From assembly GCA_002021875.1 (NCBI GenBank), contig CP018627.1, positions 8,990,001 to 9,054,000 of the forward strand: 64,000 bases of DNA, given 5' to 3'. Within the stretch, counting starts at the first letter, position 1; each line of letters begins with the position of its first letter. The notes beneath the pieces are model-generated. The model made no database searches, was not told the origin of the DNA, and saw only the letters and a program-made list of their open reading frames with translations. Below, piece by piece: positions 42,662 to 50,829 of the stretch. Origin of the DNA: Streptomyces hygroscopicus. GTDB lineage: Bacteria; Actinomycetota; Actinomycetes; Streptomycetales; Streptomycetaceae. The translations under genes were made by a program, and so were the position numbers.

Positions 42662-44402
42662 CCGCCGCACCGGCGACCGCGTACCCGAGCGTTCCGACCC
42701 ACGCGCCGTCGTCGACCGCACGGGCCGTCACATACTGGGCAACTCCCGCGAGCGGCAGGCCGAGCCACTCCCAGCGCCCGTCGAGGGCCACCAGCGCCAC
42801 CACCAGCAGCGCGTACCAGGGATAGCCCGGCGTCATCAGCAGGAACGCGGTCCCGGTCACCACCAGCGCGCCGCGCCAGGGCCGCCCGGGATCGCCGCGC
42901 AGCAGCACCCGGGCGACGACCACGAGCAGGACGGCGGCGACCACCGGCGGGGCCCAGCTCTCCGGGGCGGGGTGGAGCAGACGTAGCAGCGCGTAGCGGT
43001 TCTTGTCGTCCGCGGCGGTGGCGCCCGTCTCGTACCCCTCCTCGGCCACATAGCCGGTGAGGTAGCCGAGCACGGAGGAGCGCGAGAGCAGGACGTACGG
43101 GAGGTAGCCGAGCGCGACCACGGCCGCGGCGGGCAGCACGATCGCCGCGGCAGGGCGCACCGCCGCTGCCGCCGCGCGGCGGATCCGGGCGGTCGGAGGG
43201 GCGGGGCTCCCGGCGTTTTCAGGGGTCTTGGGGGTCTTGGGGTTCATGGCGAGGACGCCGGAGAGCGCACCCGGCAGGGCCACGGCGGGCAGCAGCTTGG
43301 CCGCGATCGCCGCGCCGAGCAGCACGCCGCCCAGGGCCCGGCGGCGGGGGACGGCGACCAGGCCCGCGACGGTCAACAGCACGCCCAGCGCGTCGACATG
43401 GGCGTTGTTCACCGCCTCCACCGGCACGGCCGGGCACCAGGCCCACAGCGCCGCGCGGGCGGTCGCGAGGCGGGGATCGGGGCGGCGGCGTGCCGCGGCG
43501 AGCAGCACGGCGGTGGTGGCGACGGACAGCAGCGCGCCGCCGGTCTGCAGGGGGAGGAGGGTGGAACCTGACGGCGCCGAGCGGTGTACAAGCAGGAAAT
43601 AGCCCTCTGCGACGGGAGGATAGATCGTATGGACCGCGGGGCGATTGAGGCGGGTGCACTGCGGCTCGGCGGGGCCGGAGGTGCCGCGCGGGTGGTCGGG
43701 GGTGCCGTGGGGGTGGCCGGAGGTGCCGTGGGGGTGGTCGGGGGTGCCGCGCGTGTGGTCGGGCGCTGGATTGGCGCCCGGGTGGGCGCCGGGTGCGGTG
43801 CGGACGGGGGCGCGGTCGGGGCGATGGCAGGCGGGGCCCTTCGGGAAGAGCCAGCGGTCGCGGAGCGAAGCGAGCGCGGGGTCCTCGGGCGCGTGGTCAT
43901 AGGGGGATATGCCCGCGGCCTGCACACGTCCGTCCCAGGCGTAGCGGTAGGCGTCGGTGCTGGTGCGCGGCGGCGCGAGCGGGCCCGTGGCGGCGACCGC
44001 GGCGCTCCCCACGAGCACGAAGACGGCGGCGTGGCGGGCGCCCAGGCGGCGGACCGTCCATGCCGCCGCGGCGAACAGCACCCAGGCGAGGGCGTACCAG
44101 CGGGAGAGCGCGCCGGGCGCGGTGTGGAAGTCGTCCCTGCGGAAGGTCAGGGCGAGGACGGCGACCAGCGAGCCGAGCAGCGTGGCCAGCGCGAGCGGGG
44201 TGATCCACGGGTGGGCGGGCCGCGCCCGCGCGGCCCGGGTGGGACGTTCTGCCGGGCGCGGCTCGTCCGTGCTGCCAGGCGGTGGTGCGAGGCGGTCACG
44301 GGCCGGTGGGCGAGGGCCCGGGCCGGAGTGCTGATCAGGCACCCGGCCGGTCCATCGGGCGAGTCGGCCGGGCCGCAGCAGGCCGCGCAGCGATGCGGGC
44401 AC
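42510..44402 (-). CDS. Membrane mannosyltransferase-like protein (GT87 / MptB type)
   Basis: A 630-residue GT-C-type integral membrane protein. The first outer loop has the family block STDAYRYAWDGRVQAAGISPYDHAPEDPALASLRD with the catalytic-Asp region, then AVHTIYPPVAEGYFLLVHR; later NNAHVDALGVLL and about a dozen helices. Such enzymes transfer mannose or similar sugars from a polyprenol-phosphate donor. Inside the outer loop (about residues 213-245) a His/Pro/Gly/Thr repeat (PDHPHGT, SGHPHGT) is encoded by four 21-bp units. It is the last gene of a leftward operon that includes a GT2 that could provide the lipid-linked donor. GTG start 3 bp after the methyltransferase stop. Confidence 0.8.
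   Translation of the reverse strand: MPASLRGLLRPGRLARWTGRVPDQHSGPGPRPPARDRLAPPPGSTDEPRPAERPTRAARARPAHPWITPLALATLLGSLVAVLALTFRRDDFHTAPGALSRWYALAWVLFAAAAWTVRRLGARHAAVFVLVGSAAVAATGPLAPPRTSTDAYRYAWDGRVQAAGISPYDHAPEDPALASLRDRWLFPKGPACHRPDRAPVRTAPGAHPGANPAPDHTRGTPDHPHGTSGHPHGTPDHPRGTSGPAEPQCTRLNRPAVHTIYPPVAEGYFLLVHRSAPSGSTLLPLQTGGALLSVATTAVLLAAARRRPDPRLATARAALWAWCPAVPVEAVNNAHVDALGVLLTVAGLVAVPRRRALGGVLLGAAIAAKLLPAVALPGALSGVLAMNPKTPKTPENAGSPAPPTARIRRAAAAAVRPAAAIVLPAAAVVALGYLPYVLLSRSSVLGYLTGYVAEEGYETGATAADDKNRYALLRLLHPAPESWAPPVVAAVLLVVVARVLLRGDPGRPWRGALVVTGTAFLLMTPGYPWYALLVVALVALDGRWEWLGLPLAGVAQYVTARAVDDGAWVGTLGYAVAGAAVMAGCAVRALRAASAPPPPGPHAEAPGGGATPGSPPGSPAIRPRRRRVPR
43680..43763. repeat. Four 21-bp tandem repeats inside the GT87-like gene
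   Basis: Units at 43680, 43701, 43722 and 43743 follow GGTGCCGTGGGGGTGGTCGGG with one to three changes each. On the coding strand each unit adds seven residues such as PDHPHGT. The number of units is likely to vary between strains. Confidence 0.85.
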
Positions 44403-44405
44403 GGC

Positions 44406-45164
44406 TCAGCGCTCCGTGGCGGACCGGGGCAGGGGCGGTGTGCGGCGCAGCGACACAAAGCTCCGGTCCCGCGCGGTCCACTGCTCGACCGGGTTCCAGC
44501 CCACCGCGCGCGCGTGGTGCAGCAGCGCCGGGACGCCGACCCGGGCCCAGGGGAAGGCCGTTCCCACGCCGCCCCGGCCGTCGTCCACGCGCACCCGCAC
44601 CCGCTCGTCCACATCGGCCGTCGCGGCCTCCACGAGCAGCAGCCCGTCGGGGGCTATGAGTTGAGCGACGCGCGCGAGGAGTGCCTGCGGATCGCCACCG
44701 ATGCCGATGTTGCCGTCGATCAGCAGCGCCGTGCCCCAGCGTCCCTCGCCGGGCAGCGGTTCGAAGACCGATCGGCACAGCGCGGGCCCGCCCGCACGGA
44801 CCGTTCGGGCGACCGCCGCCTGGCTGACGTCGATGCCCAGGCAGGGGCGCCCGCGCAGGGCCAGCGCGGCCACCAGCCGACCGGGTCCGCAGCCGATGTC
44901 GAGGACCGGGCCCTGGCAGCGCCGGAGCACGGTCCGGTCGGCCGCGTCGGCGTCCGCACACCAGCGTTCGACGTCCAAGGGCAGCATCCAGCCGTCGGCC
45001 CGGCGCAGGAACAGCGGACCTCGGCCCGCGTACAGCGCCCGGACATAGGGGTCGGCGTGCCAGGCGGCCGCCGCACGGCGAGCGGGAGTCCGCTCGCGTA
45101 CCGATCCGTCTGGCACCAATCCGTCGCGTACGGATCCGTCTCGCACCGTCTCCGCCGCGCTCAT
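44406..45164 (-). CDS. Class I SAM-dependent methyltransferase
   Basis: A 252-residue protein. Motif I is VLDIGCGPGRLVAALALRG (about residues 90-108), motif post-I LGIDVSQAAV, and later LLIDGNIGIGGDP and LLLVEAATAD. The N-terminus holds a short imperfect SVRDGLVPDG repeat and WHADPYVRALYAGRGPLFLRRADGW. The family often sits beside DUF2064 and GT2 genes in actinobacteria; the acceptor is unknown. Its ATG overlaps the stop of the DUF2064 gene (ATGA), so the operon GT2-DUF2064-methyltransferase-GT87 is tightly coupled. Confidence 0.83.
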   Translation of the reverse strand: MSAAETVRDGSVRDGLVPDGSVRERTPARRAAAAWHADPYVRALYAGRGPLFLRRADGWMLPLDVERWCADADAADRTVLRRCQGPVLDIGCGPGRLVAALALRGRPCLGIDVSQAAVARTVRAGGPALCRSVFEPLPGEGRWGTALLIDGNIGIGGDPQALLARVAQLIAPDGLLLVEAATADVDERVRVRVDDGRGGVGTAFPWARVGVPALLHHARAVGWNPVEQWTARDRSFVSLRRTPPLPRSATER

Positions 45165-45940
45165 CGGGCGGTGGTCCGGGACAGCCGGGCGAGGGTCCGG
45201 GCGAACTGGCCGCCCGGGACATCGGCCGCCACGCGTGCGGCGTCCTCCGCCGTATCCACGTCGCGCAGCATCGGCAGGTCGCGCACCCGCAGCCCCGCGT
45301 CCGTCAGCCGGCGCCGCTGTGCGGCACCGGTGGTGGCGGTGGACATCGGCACGCCCCGCAGCAGCCCGGGGTCCGGTTGCGCGAGGCCCAGGGCCCAGAA
45401 GCCACCGTCGGCGGCCGGGCCGAACCAGGCGTCGCAGTCGTGCCAGCCGTTCGGGCCCAGCGCGGGGGCGAGCAGAGCGGGGGCGACCTGCGGGGTGTCC
45501 ATGCCGATCAGCAGGGCGGCGCCCCGGCAGGCGGCGAAGGCCGCGGCCAGCCGTTCGTCCAGACCGCCGTCGCACTGCGGCACCACGTCGAATCCCGGCG
45601 GCAGCCACGGCCCGGGGTGCCCGTCGAGCACCAGCACCCTGCGGCGGGCGGGCATGGCGAGCGCGGCGTGCAGCGTGTCGGCGAGGCACGCCTCGGCGAG
45701 CGAGGCGGCCTCGGCGGGGGTGTACGGGGGAGTGAGCCTGGTCTTCACCCGCCCGGGCACCGGTTCCTTGGCGATGATGAGCAGCGTCGTCCCGTCCTCG
45801 TGGGCGGACCGGGAGCCGGTGTCCGCACGGATGTCCGCACCGGGGACCGGCCCGTCGGCGGCATCGGGTCCGGAGCCGGGGCGGGCGGGAGCCGAGGGGG
45901 CCTCTCCCGCGTTCGCACCCTCGCGTGGGGCGGCGCTCAC
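45161..45940 (-). CDS. DUF2064 / TIGR04282-type glycosyltransferase-like protein
   Basis: A 259-residue protein. After a low-complexity N-terminus of about 50 residues comes LLIIAKEPVPGRVKTRLTPPYTPAEAASLAEACLADTL, the hallmark of the family with its nucleotide-binding KTRL. Further blocks are LLIGMDTPQVAP, WFGPAADGGFWALGL and LPMLRDVDTAEDAARV, as in nucleotidyltransferase-fold GT-A proteins. Relatives are annotated as rSAM/selenodomain- or arsenosugar-associated transferases, but no such genes are nearby, so the sugar product is unknown. GTG start overlaps the GT2 stop (GTGA). Confidence 0.82.
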   Translation of the reverse strand: MSAAPREGANAGEAPSAPARPGSGPDAADGPVPGADIRADTGSRSAHEDGTTLLIIAKEPVPGRVKTRLTPPYTPAEAASLAEACLADTLHAALAMPARRRVLVLDGHPGPWLPPGFDVVPQCDGGLDERLAAAFAACRGAALLIGMDTPQVAPALLAPALGPNGWHDCDAWFGPAADGGFWALGLAQPDPGLLRGVPMSTATTGAAQRRRLTDAGLRVRDLPMLRDVDTAEDAARVAADVPGGQFARTLARLSRTTAR

Positions 45941-46650
45941 CGTGCGGCCCTCGTGGAGGCGGCCAGGTCGTGGGCCACCGGCGGTTGGCGCAGCACGGCG
46001 CGCATATCGCGCACCGCGTGCCAGGTGCCCCGCCAGGTGCCGGTGACCTTCGACTTCCCGGTGCGCGGCCGGTACGGCACCTCCCGCTCCTCGACCCGCC
46101 ATCCCGCGTCCGCGGCCCGCACGACCATCTGCAGTGGGTAGCCGCTGCGGCGGTCGGTGAGGCCGAGGGCGAGCAGCGGTTCGCGCCGCGCGGCCCGCAG
46201 TGGGCCGAGGTCGCCCAGCGTGAGGCCGGTGCGCCGCCGCAGCATGCGGGTCAGCGCGATATTGCCGAGCCGGGCGTGCGTCGGCCAGGCGCCCCGCTCC
46301 TGGGGACGTCGTCGGCCCAGCACGAGGTCGGCGCCGCCTTCCGCGACGGTCCGCACGAAGGCGGTCAGCAGGCCGGGGTCGAGCGAGGCGTCACAGTCGC
46401 AGAAGCAGACGATGTCGGCCTCGGCGGCGAGGAGCCCGGCGTGGCAGGCGGCGCCGAAGCCACGGCGCGGTTCGTGCACGACGGTGGCGCCGTGGGCGCG
46501 GGCGATCGTGGCCGAGCCGTCCGTGGAGCCGTTGTCGACGACGATGGCGCGCCAGCCGGCCGGGATGCGGGCCAGCACCCAGGGCAGGGCGGCGGCTTCG
46601 TCCAGACACGGCAGGACGACGTCCGCACAGGGGGTGGTCGAGTTGGTCAC
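45937..46650 (-). CDS. Family 2 glycosyltransferase (polyprenyl-phosphate sugar synthase-like)
   Basis: A 237-residue GT-A enzyme without membrane helices. N-terminal DVVLPCLDEAAALPWVLARI, then IVVDNGSTDGSATIA, the metal motif in FCDCDASLDP (DxD-like) and the acceptor-side segment TGLTLGDLGPLRAARREPLLALGLTDRRSGYPLQMVVRA. Resembles dolichyl-phosphate mannose synthase-type enzymes but is short and soluble, so it may make a lipid-linked donor for the GT87-like protein in the same operon. Start taken at GTG 46650 because a TAGTGT -10-like element is close upstream and no ribosome site exists; GTG 46659 is possible. Confidence 0.83.
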   Translation of the reverse strand: MTNSTTPCADVVLPCLDEAAALPWVLARIPAGWRAIVVDNGSTDGSATIARAHGATVVHEPRRGFGAACHAGLLAAEADIVCFCDCDASLDPGLLTAFVRTVAEGGADLVLGRRRPQERGAWPTHARLGNIALTRMLRRRTGLTLGDLGPLRAARREPLLALGLTDRRSGYPLQMVVRAADAGWRVEEREVPYRPRTGKSKVTGTWRGTWHAVRDMRAVLRQPPVAHDLAASTRAAR

Positions 46651-46775
46651 CCGCACCACACTACGAAGGAGAAAGCGACATTTCGGGCTTCAGGTTCTTA
46701 CGAAACACGGACGTCGCCCGGTCCGCGGGCTCCCTGCCGCCCCTTGGCGCCGGACCTGGTGTCACGCTGTGGGGC

Positions 46776-47615
46776 ATGCAGCAGACCCCGTCTCCCACCC
46801 GCGTGCTCGTCGTGGACGACGATCCGACCGTGGCCGAGGTCGTCGCCGGGTACCTCGGCCGGGCCGGATTCGCCGTGGACCAGGCCGCCGACGGCCCCGG
46901 GGCGCTCGCCCGCGCCGCCGCCCGCTGGCCGGACCTGGTCGTCCTCGATCTGATGCTGCCCGGTATGGACGGGCTGGCGGTGTGCCGCGCGCTCAGGGAC
47001 AAGGGCCCGGTGCCGGTCATCATGCTCACCGCGCGCGGTGACGAGGAGGACCGGATCCTCGGTCTGGAGATCGGCGCGGACGACTACGTCACCAAGCCGT
47101 TCAGCCCACGGGAGCTGGTGCTGCGCGTCGAGTCGGTGCTGCGCCGCGGCCGGACCGGTGCACAGGTCCCCGGCTCGTCCGCCCCCGCCCCGGACGGTGT
47201 GGCGCACCGCGCCGGGATCACCCTCGACCCCCTGGCCCGGCGCGCCACCCGGGACGGCCGGGAACTCGCCCTGACGGTGCGCGAGTTCGACCTGCTGTCC
47301 TTTCTGCTGCGCCACCCGGGGGTGGCCTTCACCCGCGAGGAGCTGATGCGCGAGGTGTGGGGCTGGGACTTCGGGGATCTGTCCACCGTCACCGTCCATG
47401 TGCGGCGGCTGCGCGGAAAGGTCGAGGACGATCCCGCCGCGCCCCGGCTCATCCAGACCGTCTGGGGCATCGGCTACCGCTTCGACGCCCCGCCCGAGGC
47501 CGGCGATGAGGGGTCACCGGACGACGGCCGACGGGACGAGGGGCGACGGGACGAGGGGCGACGGGACGAGGGGCGACGGGACGGCGACGGGCGGGGGGCG
47601 GGTTCCGATGCGTGA
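46776..47615 (+). CDS. OmpR/PhoB-type response regulator
   Basis: A 279-residue protein. The receiver domain has VLVVDDDPTVAEV (acidic cluster), phosphoacceptor Asp in LVVLDLMLPGMDG (about residue 58), Thr in VIMLTARGD and Lys in DYVTKPFSPREL. The DNA-binding winged helix has the OmpR marks ALTVREFDLLSFLLRHPGVAFTREELMREVWG, then STVTVHVRRLRGKVEDDP and VWGIGYRFD. The tail after residue 245 is a charged GRRDE repeat produced by 15-bp tandem DNA units. Cognate kinase gene overlaps the last 8 bp. Confidence 0.92.
   Translation: MQQTPSPTRVLVVDDDPTVAEVVAGYLGRAGFAVDQAADGPGALARAAARWPDLVVLDLMLPGMDGLAVCRALRDKGPVPVIMLTARGDEEDRILGLEIGADDYVTKPFSPRELVLRVESVLRRGRTGAQVPGSSAPAPDGVAHRAGITLDPLARRATRDGRELALTVREFDLLSFLLRHPGVAFTREELMREVWGWDFGDLSTVTVHVRRLRGKVEDDPAAPRLIQTVWGIGYRFDAPPEAGDEGSPDDGRRDEGRRDEGRRDEGRRDGDGRGAGSDA
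47520..47579 (+). repeat. 15-bp tandem repeat at the end of the response-regulator gene
   Basis: Three identical copies of GACGAGGGGCGACGG start at 47535, 47550 and 47565, preceded by a degenerate copy at 47520. They code for repeated DEGRR, adding alternating acidic and basic residues outside the folded DNA-binding domain; 15 bp keeps the frame, so copy number can change harmlessly. Confidence 0.9.
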
Positions 47616-48720
47616 TGTGGTCCTCATGGCGGCGTTCGCGTTCCTCGGCGCGGCGGCGGCCGGTCTGCTGGGCGCGCTGGCGCTGCGACTGGTGCGCGGC
47701 CGTTCGGTCGCGGTGTCCCTCGCCGTCGTCGCCGCCGTCGCGGTCACGGCGATGCTCACCGGGACGCTGGCCGTCGCCTGGGCGATGTTCCTGTCCCCGC
47801 ACGACCTGACAGTGGTCACCACCGTCTGCGCCATGGCCGCCGTGGTGTCCCTGGCCACCGCGCTGCTGCTGGGCCGCTGGGTGGTGGCGCGCAGCAACGC
47901 GCTGGCCCTCGCCGCCCGCTCCTTCGGGGACGGCGGGAGCTTCGCCGTCCCCGACGGCCAGGCCACCGCCGAACTCGCCGCGCTCGGGCGTGAACTGGCC
48001 GCCACCAGCGCCAAGCTGGCCGCCTCCCGTGAGCGTGAGCGCGCCCTGGAGTCCTCCCGCCGGGAGCTGGTCGCCTGGATATCCCACGATCTGCGCACCC
48101 CGCTGGCGGGGCTGCGCGCGATGTCCGAGGCGCTGGAGGATGGAGTGGCCCCGGACCCGGACCGCTACCTCCGCCGGATCCGCACCGAGGTGGAGCGGCT
48201 GAACACGATGGTCGGCGACCTCTTCGAGCTCTCCCGCATCCACGCCGGGGCGCTCTCCCTCAGCCCCACCCGGATATCCGTCTACGACCTGATCGGCGAC
48301 GCCCTCGCCGGGGTCGATCCGCTCGCCCGAGAGCTGGGCGTCCAGCTGATCGGCGACCGTGTGGACCCCGTCCCGGTGGAGGTCGACGGCAAGGAGATGA
48401 CCCGTGTGCTCGGAAACCTGCTCGTCAACGCCGTCCGCCGCACCCCGGCGGACGGCACGGTCGCGGTGACCGCGGAGCGGGAGGCGGACACGGTCGTGCT
48501 GTCGGTCACCGACGGCTGCGGCGGGATCCCGGAGGAGGACCTTCCGCGCGTCTTCGACACCGGCTGGCGCGGCAGCAACGCCCGCACACCCCCGGCGGGC
48601 GCCGGTCTGGGCCTCGCCATCGTCCGCGGCATCGTCGAGGCGCACGACGGCCAGGCGGCGGTCCGCAACGTCGACGGCGGCTGCCGCTTCGAGGTCCGTC
48701 TCCCCGCCGCCATCGCCTAG
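47608..48720 (+). CDS. Sensor histidine kinase
   Basis: A 370-residue two-helix membrane kinase. Helices at about residues 4-27 and 35-58, a third near 68-86, then HAMP-like/coiled region with LAALGRELAATSAKLAASRERERALESSRRELVAW, phospho-accepting His in WISHDLRTPLAGLRAMSEAL (about 156), N-box GNLLVNAVRRTP, G1 SVTDGCGGIPEEDL and G2 GAGLGLAIVRGIVEAHDG. The N-box has RRTP in place of the usual HTP. There is almost no extracytoplasmic loop, so it probably senses a signal inside or at the membrane. Start ATG 47608 overlaps the regulator stop; partner is the OmpR-type regulator. Confidence 0.91.
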   Translation: MRDVVLMAAFAFLGAAAAGLLGALALRLVRGRSVAVSLAVVAAVAVTAMLTGTLAVAWAMFLSPHDLTVVTTVCAMAAVVSLATALLLGRWVVARSNALALAARSFGDGGSFAVPDGQATAELAALGRELAATSAKLAASRERERALESSRRELVAWISHDLRTPLAGLRAMSEALEDGVAPDPDRYLRRIRTEVERLNTMVGDLFELSRIHAGALSLSPTRISVYDLIGDALAGVDPLARELGVQLIGDRVDPVPVEVDGKEMTRVLGNLLVNAVRRTPADGTVAVTAEREADTVVLSVTDGCGGIPEEDLPRVFDTGWRGSNARTPPAGAGLGLAIVRGIVEAHDGQAAVRNVDGGCRFEVRLPAAIA

Positions 48721-48784
48721 AAGATCACTGAAAATGTGGGGGCCGTCGTTCAACGGCCGTCCGAGTCTGCCGCCCGCGGGCGTC

Positions 48785-48814
48785 GGTGGCCGCCACCTCT
48801 CGGTGGCCGCCACC
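48785..48814. terminator. Tandem palindromes between convergent genes
   Basis: GGTGGCCGCCACC occurs twice, at 48785-48797 and 48802-48814, with TCTC between. Each copy is itself a palindrome, and the two can pair as a long stem. It lies between the stops of the histidine kinase and the leftward TIGR03084 gene and most likely ends both transcripts. Confidence 0.65.
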
Positions 48815-48840
48815 TCAAATATGCGCGACAACCACCCACG

Positions 48841-49641
48841 CTACTGCGGTACTTCGCCTGGTGGCCGCCCCGGGCCGGGCGGGCCCGCGAAGCATTGGGC
48901 GATGGCGAGCCACTGCTCGGCAACCTCACCTCGGCAGGTCAGAGACGTGTCGAGGCGATGCCTGCGTTGGGTGACCACCAGGGCGAAGTCGAGCGCGTCG
49001 CCCGTGATGGAGGCATGGGCGTCCTCCGGGCCGCGGGCCCACAGGCGGCCGCTGGGCAGGCGTAGTTCGACGCGCGGTGGTGACGACGGCACGGGCAGGC
49101 CGCGGTTGGTGAAGCTGAATCCGAAGGTGGCGGATCCGAGGTGGCAAATGTGCCGGATCCGGTCCGTGGGCCGGCGGACGATCTTCAGTGCTTCGGCGAC
49201 GTCCTGGCCGTGTGCCCAGTATTCCATCAGGCGAGCCGTGGCCAGCGTCGCCGGGCTCATCGGCGGTCCGAACCAGGGGACCTTCTGATCCCGGCGCGTG
49301 GACTGAAACGCCTTCAGCAGTGCCGCGAAGGCGTCGTCCCATTCCTGTCGTAGCCCTTCCGCCGAGGAGTCCCGGCGGGTCGTGATGTGGCTTTCGAGGA
49401 GCGCGCTCAGGCCCTCGTCCGTGGCGGGACGGGCACGCCGGAATTCACCGGGAGTGGCCATCGCCTCCTTCGCCACAAGGTCGCAGCCGATCAGGTGCGA
49501 CACGCCGGCTCTGATGTCCCAGCCGGCCGCCGGAGTCGGCCGCCGCAGGTCCGTCCCCGAGGTGATGAGTGCCCGCAGCGCTTCGAACTCCGCCGTGAGA
49601 TCGTCGAGCAGTTCGCGGGGAACTCCGTCGTTCTTGTTGAT
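48841..49641 (-). CDS. TIGR03084 / maleylpyruvate-isomerase N-domain family protein with apparent ATC start
   Basis: About 266 residues. The family N-terminus is present: LLDDLTAEFEALRALI, then RRPTPAAGWDIRAGVSHLIGCD, with the His that binds metal in mycothiol-dependent maleylpyruvate isomerase-type proteins, followed by a helical bundle with ARLMEYWAHGQDVAEAL. No ATG, GTG or TTG exists in frame between the upstream stop at about 49704 and GTG 49503, which would remove the conserved N-terminus. ATC at 49641 follows an excellent AGGAGGAGG site. Either ATC initiates, or a G-to-C change has damaged the start. It follows the flavin reductase gene in the catabolic island. Confidence 0.7.
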   Translation of the reverse strand: MNKNDGVPRELLDDLTAEFEALRALITSGTDLRRPTPAAGWDIRAGVSHLIGCDLVAKEAMATPGEFRRARPATDEGLSALLESHITTRRDSSAEGLRQEWDDAFAALLKAFQSTRRDQKVPWFGPPMSPATLATARLMEYWAHGQDVAEALKIVRRPTDRIRHICHLGSATFGFSFTNRGLPVPSSPPRVELRLPSGRLWARGPEDAHASITGDALDFALVVTQRRHRLDTSLTCRGEVAEQWLAIAQCFAGPPGPGRPPGEVPQ

Positions 49642-49721
49642 GGCCCTCCTCCTGGCAACGCTTCCGAGGTATCCGCGGTCTTGAGGCCGTCCCGTGGGGT
49701 TCTACGGGGTGCCGTGACTGA

Positions 49722-50231
49722 TCAGGCGGAGACGAGTTGGTTGTAGCCGCTCCGGAAGAACAGCAGGGGTGACGCCGTGCTGTCGGCGTCGAGGTCGTTG
49801 ACACGCCCGATGACGATGTAGTGGTCACCGGCATCGTGCACGGCTTCGACCGTGCAGCCGATCCAGGCGACCACGCCGTCGATGACCGGGTCTCCGTTCG
49901 GACCGGACCGCCAGGCCACCTCGGCGAATTTATCGCCTCCCGACACCGACAGCGCACTGCAGATCCGCTCCTGGCCGGTAGCGAGGACGTTCACGCAGAA
50001 GGTGCCGCGCTCGGCGATGACCGGGAACGTCGATGACGTCTTGCCGGGCAGGAACGCCACGAGCGGAGGGTCGAGTGAGACCGAGGTGAACGACGCGACG
50101 GTCATGCCCACCGGTCCGCCCTGCGCATCGCGCGAAGTGATGGCGGTGATGCCGCTGGGGAAGTGCCCGAGGACGGACCGAAAACGCGCACTGTCGGGGG
50201 CCGGGTGCCGAGGACCCGTTGATGTAAGCAT
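49722..50231 (-). CDS. Flavin reductase-like protein (reductase component of a two-component monooxygenase)
   Basis: A 169-residue split-barrel protein. Family marks: RFRSVLGHFPSGITAITSRDAQGGPVGMTVASFTSVSLDPPLVAF, then FCVNVLATGQERICSALS and the C-terminal GDHYIVIGRV. It would supply reduced FMN to the SsuD-like monooxygenase encoded at 55321. The start codon ATG 50231 lies inside the first palindromic box (50225-50236) of the MarR-type operator cluster, with a TACTCT about 6 nt upstream, so the mRNA is probably leaderless and repressor binding would directly cover the start. Confidence 0.87.
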   Translation of the reverse strand: MLTSTGPRHPAPDSARFRSVLGHFPSGITAITSRDAQGGPVGMTVASFTSVSLDPPLVAFLPGKTSSTFPVIAERGTFCVNVLATGQERICSALSVSGGDKFAEVAWRSGPNGDPVIDGVVAWIGCTVEAVHDAGDHYIVIGRVNDLDADSTASPLLFFRSGYNQLVSA

Positions 50232-50272
50232 GCTTATAGAGTAGAAGCATGCTTACTCGATTGCAAGCTTGC
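50225..50272. promoter_or_regulatory. Three phased palindromic boxes in the MarR/flavin reductase divergent promoter
   Basis: TAAGCATGCTTA (50225-50236), AAGCATGCTT (50245-50254) and GCAAGCTTGC (50263-50272) are perfect palindromes with centres 19 and 18 bp apart, so they face nearly the same side of the helix. They overlap both promoters and the flavin reductase start. A similar triplet recurs at 57886-57935. Confidence 0.78.
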
Positions 50273-50295
50273 TGATGATCTGGTCCCGCAGGCCG

Positions 50296-50301
50296 TATGC
50301 T
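50296..50301 (+). promoter_or_regulatory. -10 element of the MarR gene
   Basis: TATGCT is followed after 6 nt by the GTG start at 50308, which implies a leaderless transcript. A TGATGA at 50273-50278, 17 bp upstream, could be a weak -35. Confidence 0.5.
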
Positions 50302-50307
50302 GCGCGG

Positions 50308-50829
50308 GTGACAAGCGATCTCCCCTACATCAACCCGTTCGACGACGGTCGTTCGCCGACCGGGGCCACCGCCGGCATGGACGAAGCGTCGTCGATGATC
50401 GATGCCGTCTTCCGGTTCGAGCGGGCGGTCACCAGGATCGGGAACACGCGACTGCGTCCGTGGAAGATGACGCTGTCCAGCTACACCGCGCTGCGCATCC
50501 TGGCCAATCAGCCCCATCTCAGCCTCGCTCAGCTGTCACGCCGCTGCTACGTGCGGCCGCAGACCATGACGCGGATCGTCACGCAATTGGAGAATCGCGG
50601 TTTCGTGGCCCGCGACGCGCATCCGGAGAGCGAACGGGCGCTCTCGCTCCGGGTCACCGAGGCGGGTCTGGCCGCCTTGGCCGAGATGAGCGACGAGGTC
50701 CTCAAGATCAGTGACACGTTGAACGCCACGCTCGGGCGGGATGACGTCGTCGCCGCTGATGACCGCCTGCGGCAGGCCGCGGTGGTGGTGGAGAACGAAC
50801 TCCGGGACATGGGCCGCCCCGAGGAATGA
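50308..50829 (+). CDS. MarR-family transcriptional regulator
   Basis: A 173-residue winged-helix repressor. An N-terminal part (about 30 residues) precedes the dimerisation helix MIDAVFRFERAVTRIGNTRLR, the HTH LSLAQLSRRCYVRPQTMTRIVTQLENRGFVARDAHPESERALSLRVTEAG with its wing, and a C-terminal helix. GTG 50308 chosen because of the close -10 element; a TTG at 50269 would lie within the operator. It is divergent from the flavin reductase gene, and its likely sites (AAGCATGCTT boxes) also occur before the main catabolic operon, so it is probably the local substrate-responsive repressor. Confidence 0.88.
   Translation: MTSDLPYINPFDDGRSPTGATAGMDEASSMIDAVFRFERAVTRIGNTRLRPWKMTLSSYTALRILANQPHLSLAQLSRRCYVRPQTMTRIVTQLENRGFVARDAHPESERALSLRVTEAGLAALAEMSDEVLKISDTLNATLGRDDVVAADDRLRQAAVVVENELRDMGRPEE

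Noticed and set aside
44984..45689. Upstream extension of the methyltransferase gene to 45689
   Set aside because: The extension is the shifted frame of the DUF2064 gene; ATG 45164 with stop-start overlap fits the operon.
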